From Rhodanobacteraceae bacterium (lineage in GTDB: Bacteria > Pseudomonadota > Gammaproteobacteria > Xanthomonadales > Rhodanobacteraceae): DNA of 64,000 nt. The position numbers and the translations under genes were made by a program. Below, piece by piece: positions 51,803 through 60,805 of the stretch (position 1 is its first letter; every line of letters starts with the position of its first letter). Location of the stretch: positions 124,001 through 188,000 of the forward strand of contig SCQU01000010.1 in NCBI GenBank assembly GCA_004299555.1. The letters run 5' to 3'. The notes below the pieces were generated by a model. That model saw only the letters and a program-made list of their open reading frames with translations, searched no databases and was not told the origin of the DNA.

Positions 51803-53277
51803 ACGCCGCCGGCAATCCGCAGCCACGCCCGCGAAGCAACGCCGTCGACCCACCCGGCGCAGCCCCATCCGGCGCAATGATCGAAAACCGCACCTTCGAA
51901 GAAATCGCCCTGGGTGACAGTGCCAGTCTCTCGCGTACCTTCACCCAGGAGGACATCGACCTGTTTGCCGTCGTCTCGCGCGATGTCAACCCTTCGCACC
52001 TCGATGCGGCCTATGCGCGGGACGATCTCTTCCACCGGATCGTTGCACACGGGATGCTGGGCGCCAGCCTGATCTCGAGCGTGCTCGGCACCCGCCTGCC
52101 CGGGGCGGGCACGATTTATCTCGCGCAGGACCTCCGCTTTCTGCTGCCGGTCAACATCGGCGACACGATCTTGGCGACGCTGACCGTCAAGGAAAAGCAG
52201 GCCGGGAAGAACATCCTGGGGCTCGCTTGCCGCTGCACCAACCAGCAGGGCCAACTGGTCATCAGCGGCACGGCACGCGTACTGGCCCCGACCGTGAAGG
52301 TGCGCCGGCCGCGGATAGAACTGCCGGAGGTGCGGCTCAGCCGCCACGAACGATTTCGCGCCCTGCTCGCCGCGACCGCCGGGCTCGAGCCGATCGCGAC
52401 GGCAGTGGTCTACCCGTGCGACGCAATTGCGTTGGGCGCGGTCGTCGAAGCGGTTCAGGCGCGACTCATTACACCGATCCTGATCGGGCCGGAAGCAAAG
52501 ATCCGCGGGGTGGCGCAAGCCGCCGGCATCGACATCGCGGCCTTCCGCGTACTCGATGCACCGCACAGTGAAGCCGCGGCAACGCAGGCGGTCACGCTGG
52601 TGCAGCAGGGTGAAGCGGCGTTGCTGATGAAGGGCTCGCTGCACACCGATGAACTGCTGCACGCCGTGCTCGCACCGGACAGCGGTATGCGCACCGGGCG
52701 CCGGCTCAGCCACGTTTACCTGATGGATGTGCCGGGCTATCCCCGCCCCCTCCTGGTGACCGACGCCGCGGTGAACATCGCGCCCGACCTCAAGCAGAAG
52801 CGCGACATCGTCCAGAATGCCATCGACCTCGCGCAGGTGATGGGCATCGGCACACCGCGGGTCGCGCTGCTGTCTGCCGTCGAAACGGTCAATCCGAAAC
52901 TGCGCTCCACCCTCGATGCCGCGGCGCTGTGCAAGATGGCCGACCGCGGCCAGATCAGCGGCGGCCTGGTGGATGGGCCGCTGGCCTTCGACAACGCGCT
53001 GAGCCCGGCGGCGGCCAAGCAGAAGGGCATCGTCTCGAAGGTCGCGGGGATGGCCGATATCCTCGTGGTGCCTGATCTCGAGGCCGGCAACATGCTGGCC
53101 AAGCAATTGATCTATCTTGCCGGCGCCGACGCCGCCGGCATCGTGCTCGGTGCGCGCGTGCCGATCATCCTCACCAGCCGCGCCGACGCCGAGCGCACGC
53201 GGATCGCCTCGTGCGCGGTGGCGGTGCTGATCGCCCGCAAGCGCGCCGAAACGCTGGCCCGCGCCACCGGAACCTGA
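51799..53277 (+). CDS. MaoC-like hydratase - phosphate acetyl/butyryltransferase fusion
   Basis: A 492-residue bifunctional protein. Residues about 27-165 are a MaoC hot-dog domain ([39 protein letters not shown] with its catalytic Asp/His). Residues about 190-490 are a phosphate acetyl/butyryltransferase ([59 protein letters not shown]). It interconverts acyl-CoA and acyl-phosphate and may hydrate enoyl-CoA. ATG 51799 overlaps the xfp stop (ATGA); an in-frame ATG at 51790 is possible. It converts the acetyl-phosphate from Xfp to acetyl-CoA, or the reverse. Confidence 0.94.
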   Translation: MNAAGNPQPRPRSNAVDPPGAAPSGAMIENRTFEEIALGDSASLSRTFTQEDIDLFAVVSRDVNPSHLDAAYARDDLFHRIVAHGMLGASLISSVLGTRLPGAGTIYLAQDLRFLLPVNIGDTILATLTVKEKQAGKNILGLACRCTNQQGQLVISGTARVLAPTVKVRRPRIELPEVRLSRHERFRALLAATAGLEPIATAVVYPCDAIALGAVVEAVQARLITPILIGPEAKIRGVAQAAGIDIAAFRVLDAPHSEAAATQAVTLVQQGEAALLMKGSLHTDELLHAVLAPDSGMRTGRRLSHVYLMDVPGYPRPLLVTDAAVNIAPDLKQKRDIVQNAIDLAQVMGIGTPRVALLSAVETVNPKLRSTLDAAALCKMADRGQISGGLVDGPLAFDNALSPAAAKQKGIVSKVAGMADILVVPDLEAGNMLAKQLIYLAGADAAGIVLGARVPIILTSRADAERTRIASCAVAVLIARKRAETLARATGT

Positions 53278-53280
53278 GTC

Positions 53281-54501
53281 ATGGCGAACGCAATCCTTGC
53301 CCTCAATGCCGGCTCGTCGAGCATCAAGTTCGGGTTGTTCGCGGTGCGCGGTCCACACGCCTTGCAGCGCGTCGTCGAAGGTGAAGTCGATGCCATCGGC
53401 TCATCACCGCATTTCACGGCACGGGATGCAGCAGGTACAGTGCTCGCGCAGGCAAGCTGGGCGGACACGAAGCTGGCGTTCGATGGCCTGATGGACAAGA
53501 CCATCACGTGGATTGAGAACCATCTTGGCAGCGACCGCTTGATGGCCGTGGGCCATCGCGTCGTGCATGGCGGGTCGAGACACTTCCATCCCGAACCCGT
53601 GACCACGGCACTTCTGGCGGAACTCGACGCGCTCGCGCCGCTCGCGCCGTTGCACGAACCGCACAACCTCGCACCGATCCGGGCCATCGCCGCCGCGCGG
53701 CCAAAGCTCCCGCAGGTGGCCTGTTTCGACACCGCGTTCCACCATTCGATGCCCGCGGTGGCCACGCGCTTTGCGCTGCCGCGTGAGTACGAGGCCGCCG
53801 GCGTGCGCCGCTACGGATTCCACGGCCTGTCCTACGCATACATCGCAGGACGCCTGCGCAAACTTGCACCCGGGCTTGCCCGCGGTGCCGTGATCGCCGC
53901 GCATCTTGGTAACGGCGCCAGCCTGTGCGCGATGCGCGACGGCCGCAGCGTCGACACGACCATGGGCTTCACGGCGCTCGACGGTCTGGTCATGGGCACC
54001 CGCTGCGGGAATCTCGACCCGGGCGTGATCCTGTATCTGGAGCAGGAACGTGCCCTGACCGCCCCGCAGGTTCGGGAACTGCTGTACCACCGCTCCGGCC
54101 TGCTGGGCGTTTCCGGCGGCATCGCCAGCGACATGCGCACTCTTTTGGCCAGTGGCGATCCGCGTGCTGCGGAGGCCATCGAACTGTTCGTGTTCCGGAT
54201 TGCGCGTGAGGCCGGCGCGCTCACCAGCACGCTTGGCGGCCTGGATGGCATCGTGTTCACCGCCGGCATCGGCGAGCACGCTCCGGAAATTCGCGCCCGG
54301 GTCTGTGCGCGACTGGCCTGGCTTGGCGTCGAGCTCGACCTTCAGGCGAACGCTGCGAATGCGCCACTGATCAGCACGCCGCAAAGCCGGGTCGCGGTGC
54401 GCGTGATTCCAACCGACGAGGAGGTCACGATCGCGCAGCACACGCTCGACACGGTAAGCAAGTCCGCAGAACAAAGCCAGGCGCCGGCACGATCGCCATG
54501 A
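53281..54501 (+). CDS. ackA: Acetate kinase
   Basis: A 406-residue ASKHA-fold kinase: MANAILALNAGSSSIKFGLF, MAVGHRVVHGG, RRYGFHGLSYAYIA, AAHLGNGASLCAM, DTTMGFTALDGLVMGTRCG and FTAGIGEHAPEIRA. It makes ATP and acetate from acetyl-phosphate. It lies 3 bp behind the MaoC-Pta gene and overlaps the ATPase gene (ATGA at 54498). Completes a phosphoketolase - acetyl-phosphate - ATP route. Confidence 0.97.
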   Translation: MANAILALNAGSSSIKFGLFAVRGPHALQRVVEGEVDAIGSSPHFTARDAAGTVLAQASWADTKLAFDGLMDKTITWIENHLGSDRLMAVGHRVVHGGSRHFHPEPVTTALLAELDALAPLAPLHEPHNLAPIRAIAAARPKLPQVACFDTAFHHSMPAVATRFALPREYEAAGVRRYGFHGLSYAYIAGRLRKLAPGLARGAVIAAHLGNGASLCAMRDGRSVDTTMGFTALDGLVMGTRCGNLDPGVILYLEQERALTAPQVRELLYHRSGLLGVSGGIASDMRTLLASGDPRAAEAIELFVFRIAREAGALTSTLGGLDGIVFTAGIGEHAPEIRARVCARLAWLGVELDLQANAANAPLISTPQSRVAVRVIPTDEEVTIAQHTLDTVSKSAEQSQAPARSP

Positions 54502-57002
54502 AGTCCCGCGCGAAATCCGCCGCTGGCTCCACAGTCCGGCCCGGGCCAGGCCTGGATCACGCGGATGACCTCAAATCGCTGCCCCTGTCCCAACTGGAAA
54601 AGCAGCTGGGGTCATCGGTGGAGGGTCTCAGCCAGAAAGAAGCGCAGGCGCGCCAGGCCCGCTACGGGCCGAACGAAATCGAGGAAAAGCGGGTCAATGC
54701 GCTGCTGAAGTTCCTCGGCTATTTCTGGGGCCCGATCGCCTGGATGATCGAGGTGGCCGTGATCCTGTCGGCCGTGGTGCGGCACTGGCCGGATTTTTTC
54801 ATCATCCTGCTGCTGCTCATCGCCAACGCGGTGGTCGGCTTCTGGGAGGAACACTCGGCGGGCAACGCGATCGCCGCGTTGAAGGCACAGCTGGCAACGC
54901 GGACGCGGGTCAAGCGCGACGGCAGGTGGGTCGGCCCGCCCGCGCGCGAGCTGGTGCCGGGCGACGTGATCCAGCTGCGGCTGGGCGACATCGTGCCGGC
55001 CGACGCCCGGCTGTTCGACGGCGACCCGGTCGCGGTGGACCAGTCCGCCTTGACCGGCGAATCGCTGCCGGTCGAGCGCAAAACCGGCGACGCGGTGTAT
55101 TCCGGGTCCATCATCCGCCAGGGTGAAATCACCGCACTGGTGTATGGCACCGGTCAGCACACCTATTTTGGCAAGACCGCCTCGCTGGTGCAGCAGGCGC
55201 ATACCGCCAGCCATTTCCAGAAAGCGGTGCTCAAGATCGGCAACTACCTGATCGCCCTCGCCATCGTGCTGGTGGCGGTGATCATCGTCGCCGCGCTGTT
55301 CCGCGGCGATCCGCTGCTCACCACCGTGCAGTTCGCGCTGGTGCTGACGGTGGCGGCAATTCCGGTGGCGATGCCGACGGTGCTGTCGGTGACGATGGCG
55401 GTCGGCGCGCGCACCCTGGCCAGGAAGCAAGCCATCGTGACGCGGCTGGCGGCCATCGAGGAACTGGCGGGCGCGGATGTGCTGTGCTCGGACAAGACCG
55501 GCACCCTCACGCAGAACAAGCTGACGCTGGGCGACCCCTTCAGCGTGGATGGCATCTCCGCCGGCCAGGTCATCCTTTGTGGCGCGCTGGCCTCGCGCGC
55601 GGACAACAACGACACCATCGATCTGGCGGTGCGCGGGGGGTTGCAAGACAGGGCCGCACTGCAAGCCTTCAAAGTCGCGCACTTCTCGCCGTTCGACCCG
55701 GTACACAAACGCACCGAGGCCAGCATCGAGGGCAAGAACGGCCAGAGGTTCAAGGTCACCAAGGGCGCACCGCAGGTGATCATGGCCTTGTCGGCCAACG
55801 CCGGTCAGGTCCAGCCTGCCGTCGACAAGGCGGTCGAGGAATTCGCGGCGCGCGGATTCCGTGCGCTGGGGGTGGCTCGCGCCGATGGCGACGGCCCATG
55901 GCAATTCGTCGGCGTGTTGCCGCTGTTCGATCCGCCGCGCGACCAGGCCAAGGCCACCATCGCCGCCGCGCGGCAAATGGGAATCAACGTCAAGATGGTG
56001 ACGGGCGACGCGATCGCCATTGCCCGCGAGACCGCCGGCAAACTGGGGCTGGGCGCGAACATTCTCGATGCCAGCGGCTTTGGCGACACCCGCCGCCACG
56101 AGACCGGAAAGCTGGCGGAATCGATCGAGAACGCGGACGGCTTCGCCCAGGTGTTCCCCGCCCACAAGTTCCACATCGTCGACGTCCTGCAGCAGCGCGG
56201 CCACATCGTCGGCATGACCGGCGACGGGGTCAACGATGCGCCCGCGCTGAAAAAAGCCGATTGCGGCATCGCCGTGTCCGGCGCCACCGATGCGGCGCGG
56301 GCGGCGGCCGACATCGTGCTGCTGACGCCGGGATTGTCGGTGATCATCGATGCGGTCCGGGAGAGCCGCAAGATCTTCCAGCGGATGAACAGCTACGCCA
56401 TCTACCGGATCGCCGAGACGCTGCGCGTACTGCTGTTCATCACCCTGGCCATCCTGATTTTCAACTTCTATCCGCTGACCGCGGTGATGATCGTGCTGCT
56501 GGCCTTGCTCAACGACGGCGCGATCCTGTCCATCGCCTATGACAAGGTGCACTACAAGAATGCACCCGAGGCATGGAACATGCGCCTGGTGCTTGGGGTG
56601 GCCACGGTGCTGGGCATCATCGGGCCCATCGCCGCGTTCGGCCTGTTCTACATCGGCGATCGCGTGTACCACCTGCCGCGGCCGCAACTGCAGCCGATGA
56701 TGTACCTGATGCTGTCGGTGGCCGGCCATCTGACGATTTTCCTTACCCGCACCCGTGGCCCATTCTGGTCCATCCGCCCGGCCAAGATCCTGTGGATGGC
56801 GGTGCTCGGCACCCAGATTCTGGCGACCTTCATCGCGGTTTATGGGTTCCTGATGCCGCCGCTCGGCTGGAGCTGGGCCGGATTCGTCTGGGCGTACGCG
56901 CTGGTGTGGTTCCTCGCCACCGACCGCGTGAAGCTGTTTGCCTACCGGATACTCGATCCGGGCGCCATACCGCCCCCGGCCGTGGCGACACCTTCCAGTT
57001 GA
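54498..57002 (+). CDS. Proton-translocating P-type ATPase (P3A type)
   Basis: An 834-residue plasma-membrane H+-ATPase. Order: cytoplasmic N-terminus; helices M1-M2 (FWGPIAWMIEVAVILSAVV, DFFIILLLLIANAVVGFW); actuator motif SALTGESLPV; M4 VAAIPVAMPTVLSVTMAVGA; phosphorylation D332 in SDKTGTLTQNKL. Nucleotide domain KVTKGAPQVI, hinge MVTGDAIAIARETA and GMTGDGVNDAPALKKAD follow. M5-M10 at the C-terminus include YRIAETLRVLLFI. Such pumps are similar to fungal/plant H+-ATPases and occur in acid-tolerant bacteria. Coupled to ackA by ATGA. It may spend acetyl-phosphate-derived ATP on keeping pH or membrane potential when respiration is limited (inference). Confidence 0.95.
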   Translation: MKSRAKSAAGSTVRPGPGLDHADDLKSLPLSQLEKQLGSSVEGLSQKEAQARQARYGPNEIEEKRVNALLKFLGYFWGPIAWMIEVAVILSAVVRHWPDFFIILLLLIANAVVGFWEEHSAGNAIAALKAQLATRTRVKRDGRWVGPPARELVPGDVIQLRLGDIVPADARLFDGDPVAVDQSALTGESLPVERKTGDAVYSGSIIRQGEITALVYGTGQHTYFGKTASLVQQAHTASHFQKAVLKIGNYLIALAIVLVAVIIVAALFRGDPLLTTVQFALVLTVAAIPVAMPTVLSVTMAVGARTLARKQAIVTRLAAIEELAGADVLCSDKTGTLTQNKLTLGDPFSVDGISAGQVILCGALASRADNNDTIDLAVRGGLQDRAALQAFKVAHFSPFDPVHKRTEASIEGKNGQRFKVTKGAPQVIMALSANAGQVQPAVDKAVEEFAARGFRALGVARADGDGPWQFVGVLPLFDPPRDQAKATIAAARQMGINVKMVTGDAIAIARETAGKLGLGANILDASGFGDTRRHETGKLAESIENADGFAQVFPAHKFHIVDVLQQRGHIVGMTGDGVNDAPALKKADCGIAVSGATDAARAAADIVLLTPGLSVIIDAVRESRKIFQRMNSYAIYRIAETLRVLLFITLAILIFNFYPLTAVMIVLLALLNDGAILSIAYDKVHYKNAPEAWNMRLVLGVATVLGIIGPIAAFGLFYIGDRVYHLPRPQLQPMMYLMLSVAGHLTIFLTRTRGPFWSIRPAKILWMAVLGTQILATFIAVYGFLMPPLGWSWAGFVWAYALVWFLATDRVKLFAYRILDPGAIPPPAVATPSS

Positions 57003-57075
57003 CCCGGTTGCCGGCCCAGCGCAGCCGCGTGGTTCCATCTCGGCGTCTGGCCTTTTGCGACGACAGCACGAGTTG

Positions 57076-57089
57076 TTGACGGTGCTCAA
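57076..57089. promoter_or_regulatory. FNR/Anr-type box before usp (57160)
   Basis: TTGACGGTGCTCAA, 8/10, centred about 77 bp before the ATG at 57160, in the gap after the ATPase gene. Confidence 0.5.
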
Positions 57090-57159
57090 CTTGCCCCACA
57101 GATCAACAGGGTAGTTTCGGTCGCATCCGCCTGAAGGCGCAGGTACCGGAGACGCGTCC

Positions 57160-57990
57160 ATGTATTCAACCCTGATGCTGCACCTGGAACTTGAAAGCGA
57201 CAACGCCGCGCTGCTCGATATTGCCGGCGACCTGGCCGAACGTTTCAACGCCGGCGTCACCGGGATCGTGGCCTGTCAGCCGTTACCCACCGTGGTCGGC
57301 GACGGATTTCTCACGGGCGAGATCATCGACCGCGACCGTGCCGCGAAAGCCGCCCAGATAAACGCCCTGGAGAAGGCCTTCCGCACCGCGCTGCAACATC
57401 GCGCACGCGGCGTGGCGTGGCGTGCGCAACTGACCTACGACGATCCCACCCAATACATTGCCGAGCAGCTGCGCGGCGCCGATCTTCTCATCACCCGCGT
57501 CAATTCCAGCGGGTCATGGCTGGATGCCACCGGAAACGTCAATACCACCGACCTCATCATGCAGGCCGGGCGCCCGGTACTGGTTGTGCCCGAACACACG
57601 CGGAAACTGGTGGCCGAGAACATCCTGGTGGGCTGGAAGGACACCCGCGAAACGCGGCGGGCGATCGCGGACGCCCTGCCGTTCCTGCTGACGGCCAAGC
57701 ACGTTGTCGTGGTGGAGGTGGTGCGCGGCGACGACGGGATCTCATACGGGCGCCGGAACACCCGGGAAGTGTGTGATTGGCTGGGCCGCCACAAGATCCC
57801 GGCCGAGCCGCTTGCGGTGTCGGCCGGCGTCGATGCCGCTGCCGCATTCGAAGACATCGCCATGGAGCAGGCGATCGACCTTGTCGTCGCCGGCGCCTAC
57901 GGCCACAGCCGATTCCGCGAGTGGGTACTCGGCGGCGTGACGCGCGAACTGCTGCTGCATTCGAAACGCTGCGCACTATTGTCGCACTGA
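57160..57990 (+). CDS. Universal stress protein, two-domain (UspA family)
   Basis: A 276-residue double-UspA protein distinct from the pair at 35579-37376. It begins MYSTLMLHLELESDNAALLDIAGDLAERFNAGVTG, has a central NILVGWKDTRETRRAIADALPFL block, and ends with the nucleotide-loop type VAGAYGHSRFREWVLGGVTRELL. The first domain has an RGADLLITRVNSSGSW stretch. Own promoter with an FNR-type box; the hemerythrin gene follows with a second box. Confidence 0.9.
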   Translation: MYSTLMLHLELESDNAALLDIAGDLAERFNAGVTGIVACQPLPTVVGDGFLTGEIIDRDRAAKAAQINALEKAFRTALQHRARGVAWRAQLTYDDPTQYIAEQLRGADLLITRVNSSGSWLDATGNVNTTDLIMQAGRPVLVVPEHTRKLVAENILVGWKDTRETRRAIADALPFLLTAKHVVVVEVVRGDDGISYGRRNTREVCDWLGRHKIPAEPLAVSAGVDAAAAFEDIAMEQAIDLVVAGAYGHSRFREWVLGGVTRELLLHSKRCALLSH

Positions 57991-57997
57991 TCGCGGG

Positions 57998-58011
57998 TTG
58001 ACGCGCATCAA
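57998..58011. promoter_or_regulatory. FNR/Dnr-type box before the hemerythrin gene
   Basis: TTGACGCGCATCAA, 9/10, centred about 46 bp before ATG 58045, immediately after the usp stop. Confidence 0.55.
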
Positions 58012-58044
58012 ACGCGCGGCTGTCGCGCGTGGCATCCTCCGCCA

Positions 58045-58497
58045 ATGGACACTACCCCGCTTGCGCATCTGGAGCACCAGCACCAGCGGCTGGACGGCAT
58101 GTTGCAGGCGCACCTGCTGGACCTGGTCGGTGCGGATTTCACATCGGCACTGGTGCGTTTGCAACGCTGGCGCCGCGCCCTGGACCGTCACATCGGGATC
58201 GAGGAGACATGGTTGCTGCCGCACCTGCCGGCGGGCGCACGCTGGGCCGCGTCCGTCTACCACGTCGAGCACGAGCGTATCGCGCTGCTGGCGGACAAGT
58301 ACGCGGTGCGCCTGCGCGCGGTGGCGGCACGGCCGCCGCGGGGCGAACGTGCGCGGCGGCAATCGGTACTGGCATTGCTGGATGCGACACACGCGCTGCG
58401 GCACGTGCTGGAACACCACCACGAGCGTGAGCACACCGCGCTGGCGCACGAACTGCCCGACGGGCTGCAGGCCGCGGCCTGGCGCCATCGAAGCTGA
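58045..58497 (+). CDS. Hemerythrin-like HHE domain protein
   Basis: A 150-residue four-helix non-haem diiron protein. Candidate ligands: H11/H13 (LEHQHQRLDG), H49 and E53 (DRHIGIEETWLLP), H73/H76 (YHVEHERIA) and the late EHHHEREHTAL. This arrangement is the HHE cation-binding type seen in NO/O2-responsive and iron-sulfur-repair proteins. FNR-regulated hemerythrins of this sort occur in denitrifiers and may bind O2 or NO. Own FNR-type box. Confidence 0.85.
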   Translation: MDTTPLAHLEHQHQRLDGMLQAHLLDLVGADFTSALVRLQRWRRALDRHIGIEETWLLPHLPAGARWAASVYHVEHERIALLADKYAVRLRAVAARPPRGERARRQSVLALLDATHALRHVLEHHHEREHTALAHELPDGLQAAAWRHRS

Positions 58498-58668
58498 GCG
58501 GACCCCTGCCGGCATGCGGCGCCGGTTGCGGGACGTGGGCGAGCGTCCGGCCGTCCCTCGATCTCCGGCGCCGGCGTGGCCCGCGGACCCGGCGGTCCGC
58601 CGATGCCCCGTGCAAGCTGCGTCCGGCAGTTTCCGTCTGCGCCGGGCAGAGGCCCGGACGGAGTGTGG

Positions 58669-59112
58669 TCAGGCCGGCGGGGCGGTGTCGATCTGGCAGT
58701 GCAAGGTGGTGCCGCCGGTCAGCGAGTTGGTGATCAGGCAGACCTGCTCGGCCTTTTCAAGGCAGCGCATGGCCTTGTCACGGCTGTCCGGATCGGCAAT
58801 CCGCAATCGTGCGCTGAGGTCGAAGCCGGTGAAGCGGGTGACGCGATCGACCCGTTCGAGCGTACCCTCGACGTCGCAGGCCAGCTCGTCCCAGGCAAGA
58901 CCGGAGCCCCGCGCCACCGCGCGAAAGCTGAGCACGAAGCAGTCCGCCACCGCGGCAACCAGCAAGGTCTCGGGTGACCAGTACCCCGGATCGCCGCCGT
59001 ATTCGGGCGGTGGTGCGGTTTCCAGCGACGGCAGTTGCGGCGACGCGATCCGCACCGCACCTTGGATGCGGCCCGTGGCCGACGCCCGGTAGTGATGGGG
59101 GTATTCCTGCAT
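58669..59112 (-). CDS. OsmC-family peroxiredoxin
   Basis: A 147-residue protein with the OsmC/Ohr catalytic pair: C58 in AVADCFVLSF and C125 in EQVCLITNSL. It also has PPEYGGDPGYWSPETLLVAAV and the C-terminal LTGGTTLHCQI. It reduces organic hydroperoxides with thiol donors. The ATG at 59112 (MQEYPHHYRASATG) matches the family start; an upstream in-frame ATG adds 10 residues. A near-perfect FNR-type repeat lies 90 bp upstream. Confidence 0.9.
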   Translation of the reverse strand: MQEYPHHYRASATGRIQGAVRIASPQLPSLETAPPPEYGGDPGYWSPETLLVAAVADCFVLSFRAVARGSGLAWDELACDVEGTLERVDRVTRFTGFDLSARLRIADPDSRDKAMRCLEKAEQVCLITNSLTGGTTLHCQIDTAPPA

Positions 59113-59588
59113 GGGTCTGGGTCTCGCTGTCGGTGGGGTCAACGTGCAGCGCCCGGCGCGTTGCCTGCCAGACGCACTGTAGGTGGCCCAAGGGCCTCCA
59201 GGTTGACCTCGATCAACCCAGCGTGTATTACAGCCGAGCCTTGTCCGTGACGCGTCGCCGCAGGACCGGGTTCCAGTCCGCTGGCAGGTGAAATGCTTCG
59301 CGCGGAATCCCGCCTTCCCTTGCAGCCCGCACCCTCGCTCACATCATCCACGCCCGCGATGGCCGATGCCCGGCACCTGCAGCAAAACTACAAGCTGCAC
59401 GCCTGTACCAGGCCCCTTCGCACCAGGCACCGGCGGCACCGATCCGCGGCAAACGCCAGGGAGGCCGCCAGGGGATTCGGTAGGCCGCTGCGGACCGGCG
59501 GATGGGCGGCTTGCGCCCGGCGACCGAATGGCGCCGTCCAGTGGCATCCATCGACGAATATGGTGAACCGCGGCTTTGTCGTGTGAGA
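59113..59588. other. Intergenic region between divergent osmC and DedA genes
   Basis: About 475 bp without a convincing ORF; short Pro/Arg-rich frames only. It contains the FNR-type box at 59203-59216. Confidence 0.4.
59203..59216. promoter_or_regulatory. FNR/Anr-type box before osmC
   Basis: TTGACCTCGATCAA, 9/10, centred about 97 bp before the osmC start at 59112 (minus strand). It could instead serve the divergent DedA gene, about 380 bp away. Confidence 0.5.
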
Positions 59589-60581
59589 ATGTACGCAATG
59601 GCTGCCCAGCTCATTGTCCTGATTGCGCAATACGGCCTGCTGCTGGTGTTCGTGGCGGTGGTGGTCGAGCAAGCTGGTGTGCCGCTACCCGCGTACCCGG
59701 TGTTGGTACTGGCGGGCGCGCTGGCGGCCAGTGGAAAGATCTCCTGGATGGGCGTTGTCCTGGTCGCCACCGCCGGGGCGTTGCTCGCCGACCTGGCGTG
59801 GTACTGGGCGGGACACCGGTACGGGACGCGCATGATGCGCACGTTGTGCCGCATCTCGCTGTCGCCCGACTCCTGCGTACACCGTTCCGAACTGCACTTT
59901 GAGCGCTGGCGGGGGCGCAGCTTGCTGGTGGCAAAGTTTGTGCCGGGTCTGTCAATGGTCGCGCCGCCGCTGATGGGAGCCCTGGGCTTGCGCTTGCGCC
60001 GGTTTGTGTTGCTGGACGCCGCCGGAGCACTGCTGTGGGTGGTGACTGCCGTGATCCTTGGCTATGTGTTCGCGCCCGAGGTCAACACCCTGCTGCGCGT
60101 GCTGGCCCGTACCGGCCGGCTCGCGCTCGGCGTCGTGCTGGTGGCACTGGCGCTGTACATGCTGGCGCGCTGGTGGCGGCGTTGGCGCGTGCATGTCGCC
60201 TTGCGGATGCCCCGGATCACGGTGGCCGAACTCAGCGGCGCGCTGGGCAAGGTTCCGGCACCGCTCCTGATCGACGTGCGTTCTTCGACCTCGCGGCTGC
60301 TTGAGCCGCGCGGGATTGCGGGCGCGCGGGTGGCGGACGTTCAACACATCGATCGTGCCGTCGCTGGCGTGCAGCCCGACCGGGAGCTCGTGATCTACTG
60401 CAACTGCCCCAATGAGGCAACGTCGGCGCACGCCGCCAAGCTGTTGCAGGCACGCGGCTACCGCAATGCCCGGCCTCTATTGGGCGGCCTGTCTGCGTGG
60501 ATCGCCGCGGGCAACGCCACCGTCGGCCTGTCACACGATGCCGGCGGTGAGGTACCGCACCGCGCCGGGGTGCCAGGCTGA
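59589..60581 (+). CDS. DedA-family membrane protein fused to a rhodanese domain
   Basis: A 330-residue fusion. Residues about 1-205 are DedA/SNARE-associated: VFVAVVVEQAGVPLPAYPVL, GRSLLVAKFVPGLSMVAPPLMG and several helices. After a basic linker (RWWRRWRVHV) comes a cytoplasmic rhodanese (about 225-320) with LIDVRS and the active cysteine C271 in VIYCNCPNEATSAHAAKLL, then ARPLLGGLSAW. DedA proteins flip or transport lipids and maintain proton-motive force. Tethering to a sulfurtransferase suggests a sulfur-linked function. ATG 59589 or 59598. Confidence 0.9.
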   Translation: MYAMAAQLIVLIAQYGLLLVFVAVVVEQAGVPLPAYPVLVLAGALAASGKISWMGVVLVATAGALLADLAWYWAGHRYGTRMMRTLCRISLSPDSCVHRSELHFERWRGRSLLVAKFVPGLSMVAPPLMGALGLRLRRFVLLDAAGALLWVVTAVILGYVFAPEVNTLLRVLARTGRLALGVVLVALALYMLARWWRRWRVHVALRMPRITVAELSGALGKVPAPLLIDVRSSTSRLLEPRGIAGARVADVQHIDRAVAGVQPDRELVIYCNCPNEATSAHAAKLLQARGYRNARPLLGGLSAWIAAGNATVGLSHDAGGEVPHRAGVPG

Positions 60582-60589
60582 GGGCAAGG

Positions 60590-60805
60590 TCAGCCGATCC
60601 GGGTCAGGACCGCACCCTTGTGCGCGGCGACGTGGTCGGTCTTGTCGCTCTTGATTTCATATTGCGGGTCGGCCGGCGTGGCGCGATGCATGTGGCCCTT
60701 GTAGTTGAAATCAGCGGTATGGATTTTGATGATGGTGCCGCTGACGCGACCGGCCTCGGAGTTCCAGCCGACATGGTCGCCGACCTTGAATCGCGTCGAA
60801 GCCAT
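60590..60805 (-). CDS. DUF2945 (hypervirulence-associated TUDOR-domain) protein
   Basis: A 71-residue small beta-rich protein: FKVGDHVGWNSEAGRVSGTI, then KIHTADFNYKGHMHRA and QYEIKSDKTDHVAAHKGAVL, the full DUF2945 pattern. No signal or membrane segment. Function unknown; members are often near stress genes. The start overlaps the pgm stop (TGATG), so it is translated from the pgi-pgm transcript. Confidence 0.9.
   Translation of the reverse strand: MASTRFKVGDHVGWNSEAGRVSGTIIKIHTADFNYKGHMHRATPADPQYEIKSDKTDHVAAHKGAVLTRIG

Noticed and set aside
49199-51877. 892-codon open frame on the minus strand opposite the phosphoketolase gene
   Set aside because: It is a shadow of xfp produced by high GC: translation is His/Arg/Val/Gln-rich with no family features, and the plus-strand frame is an unmistakable phosphoketolase.
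54612-57260. 882-codon minus-strand frame opposite the P-type ATPase
   Set aside because: Antisense shadow of a well-conserved gene; repetitive His/Gln/Asp/Arg composition without domains.
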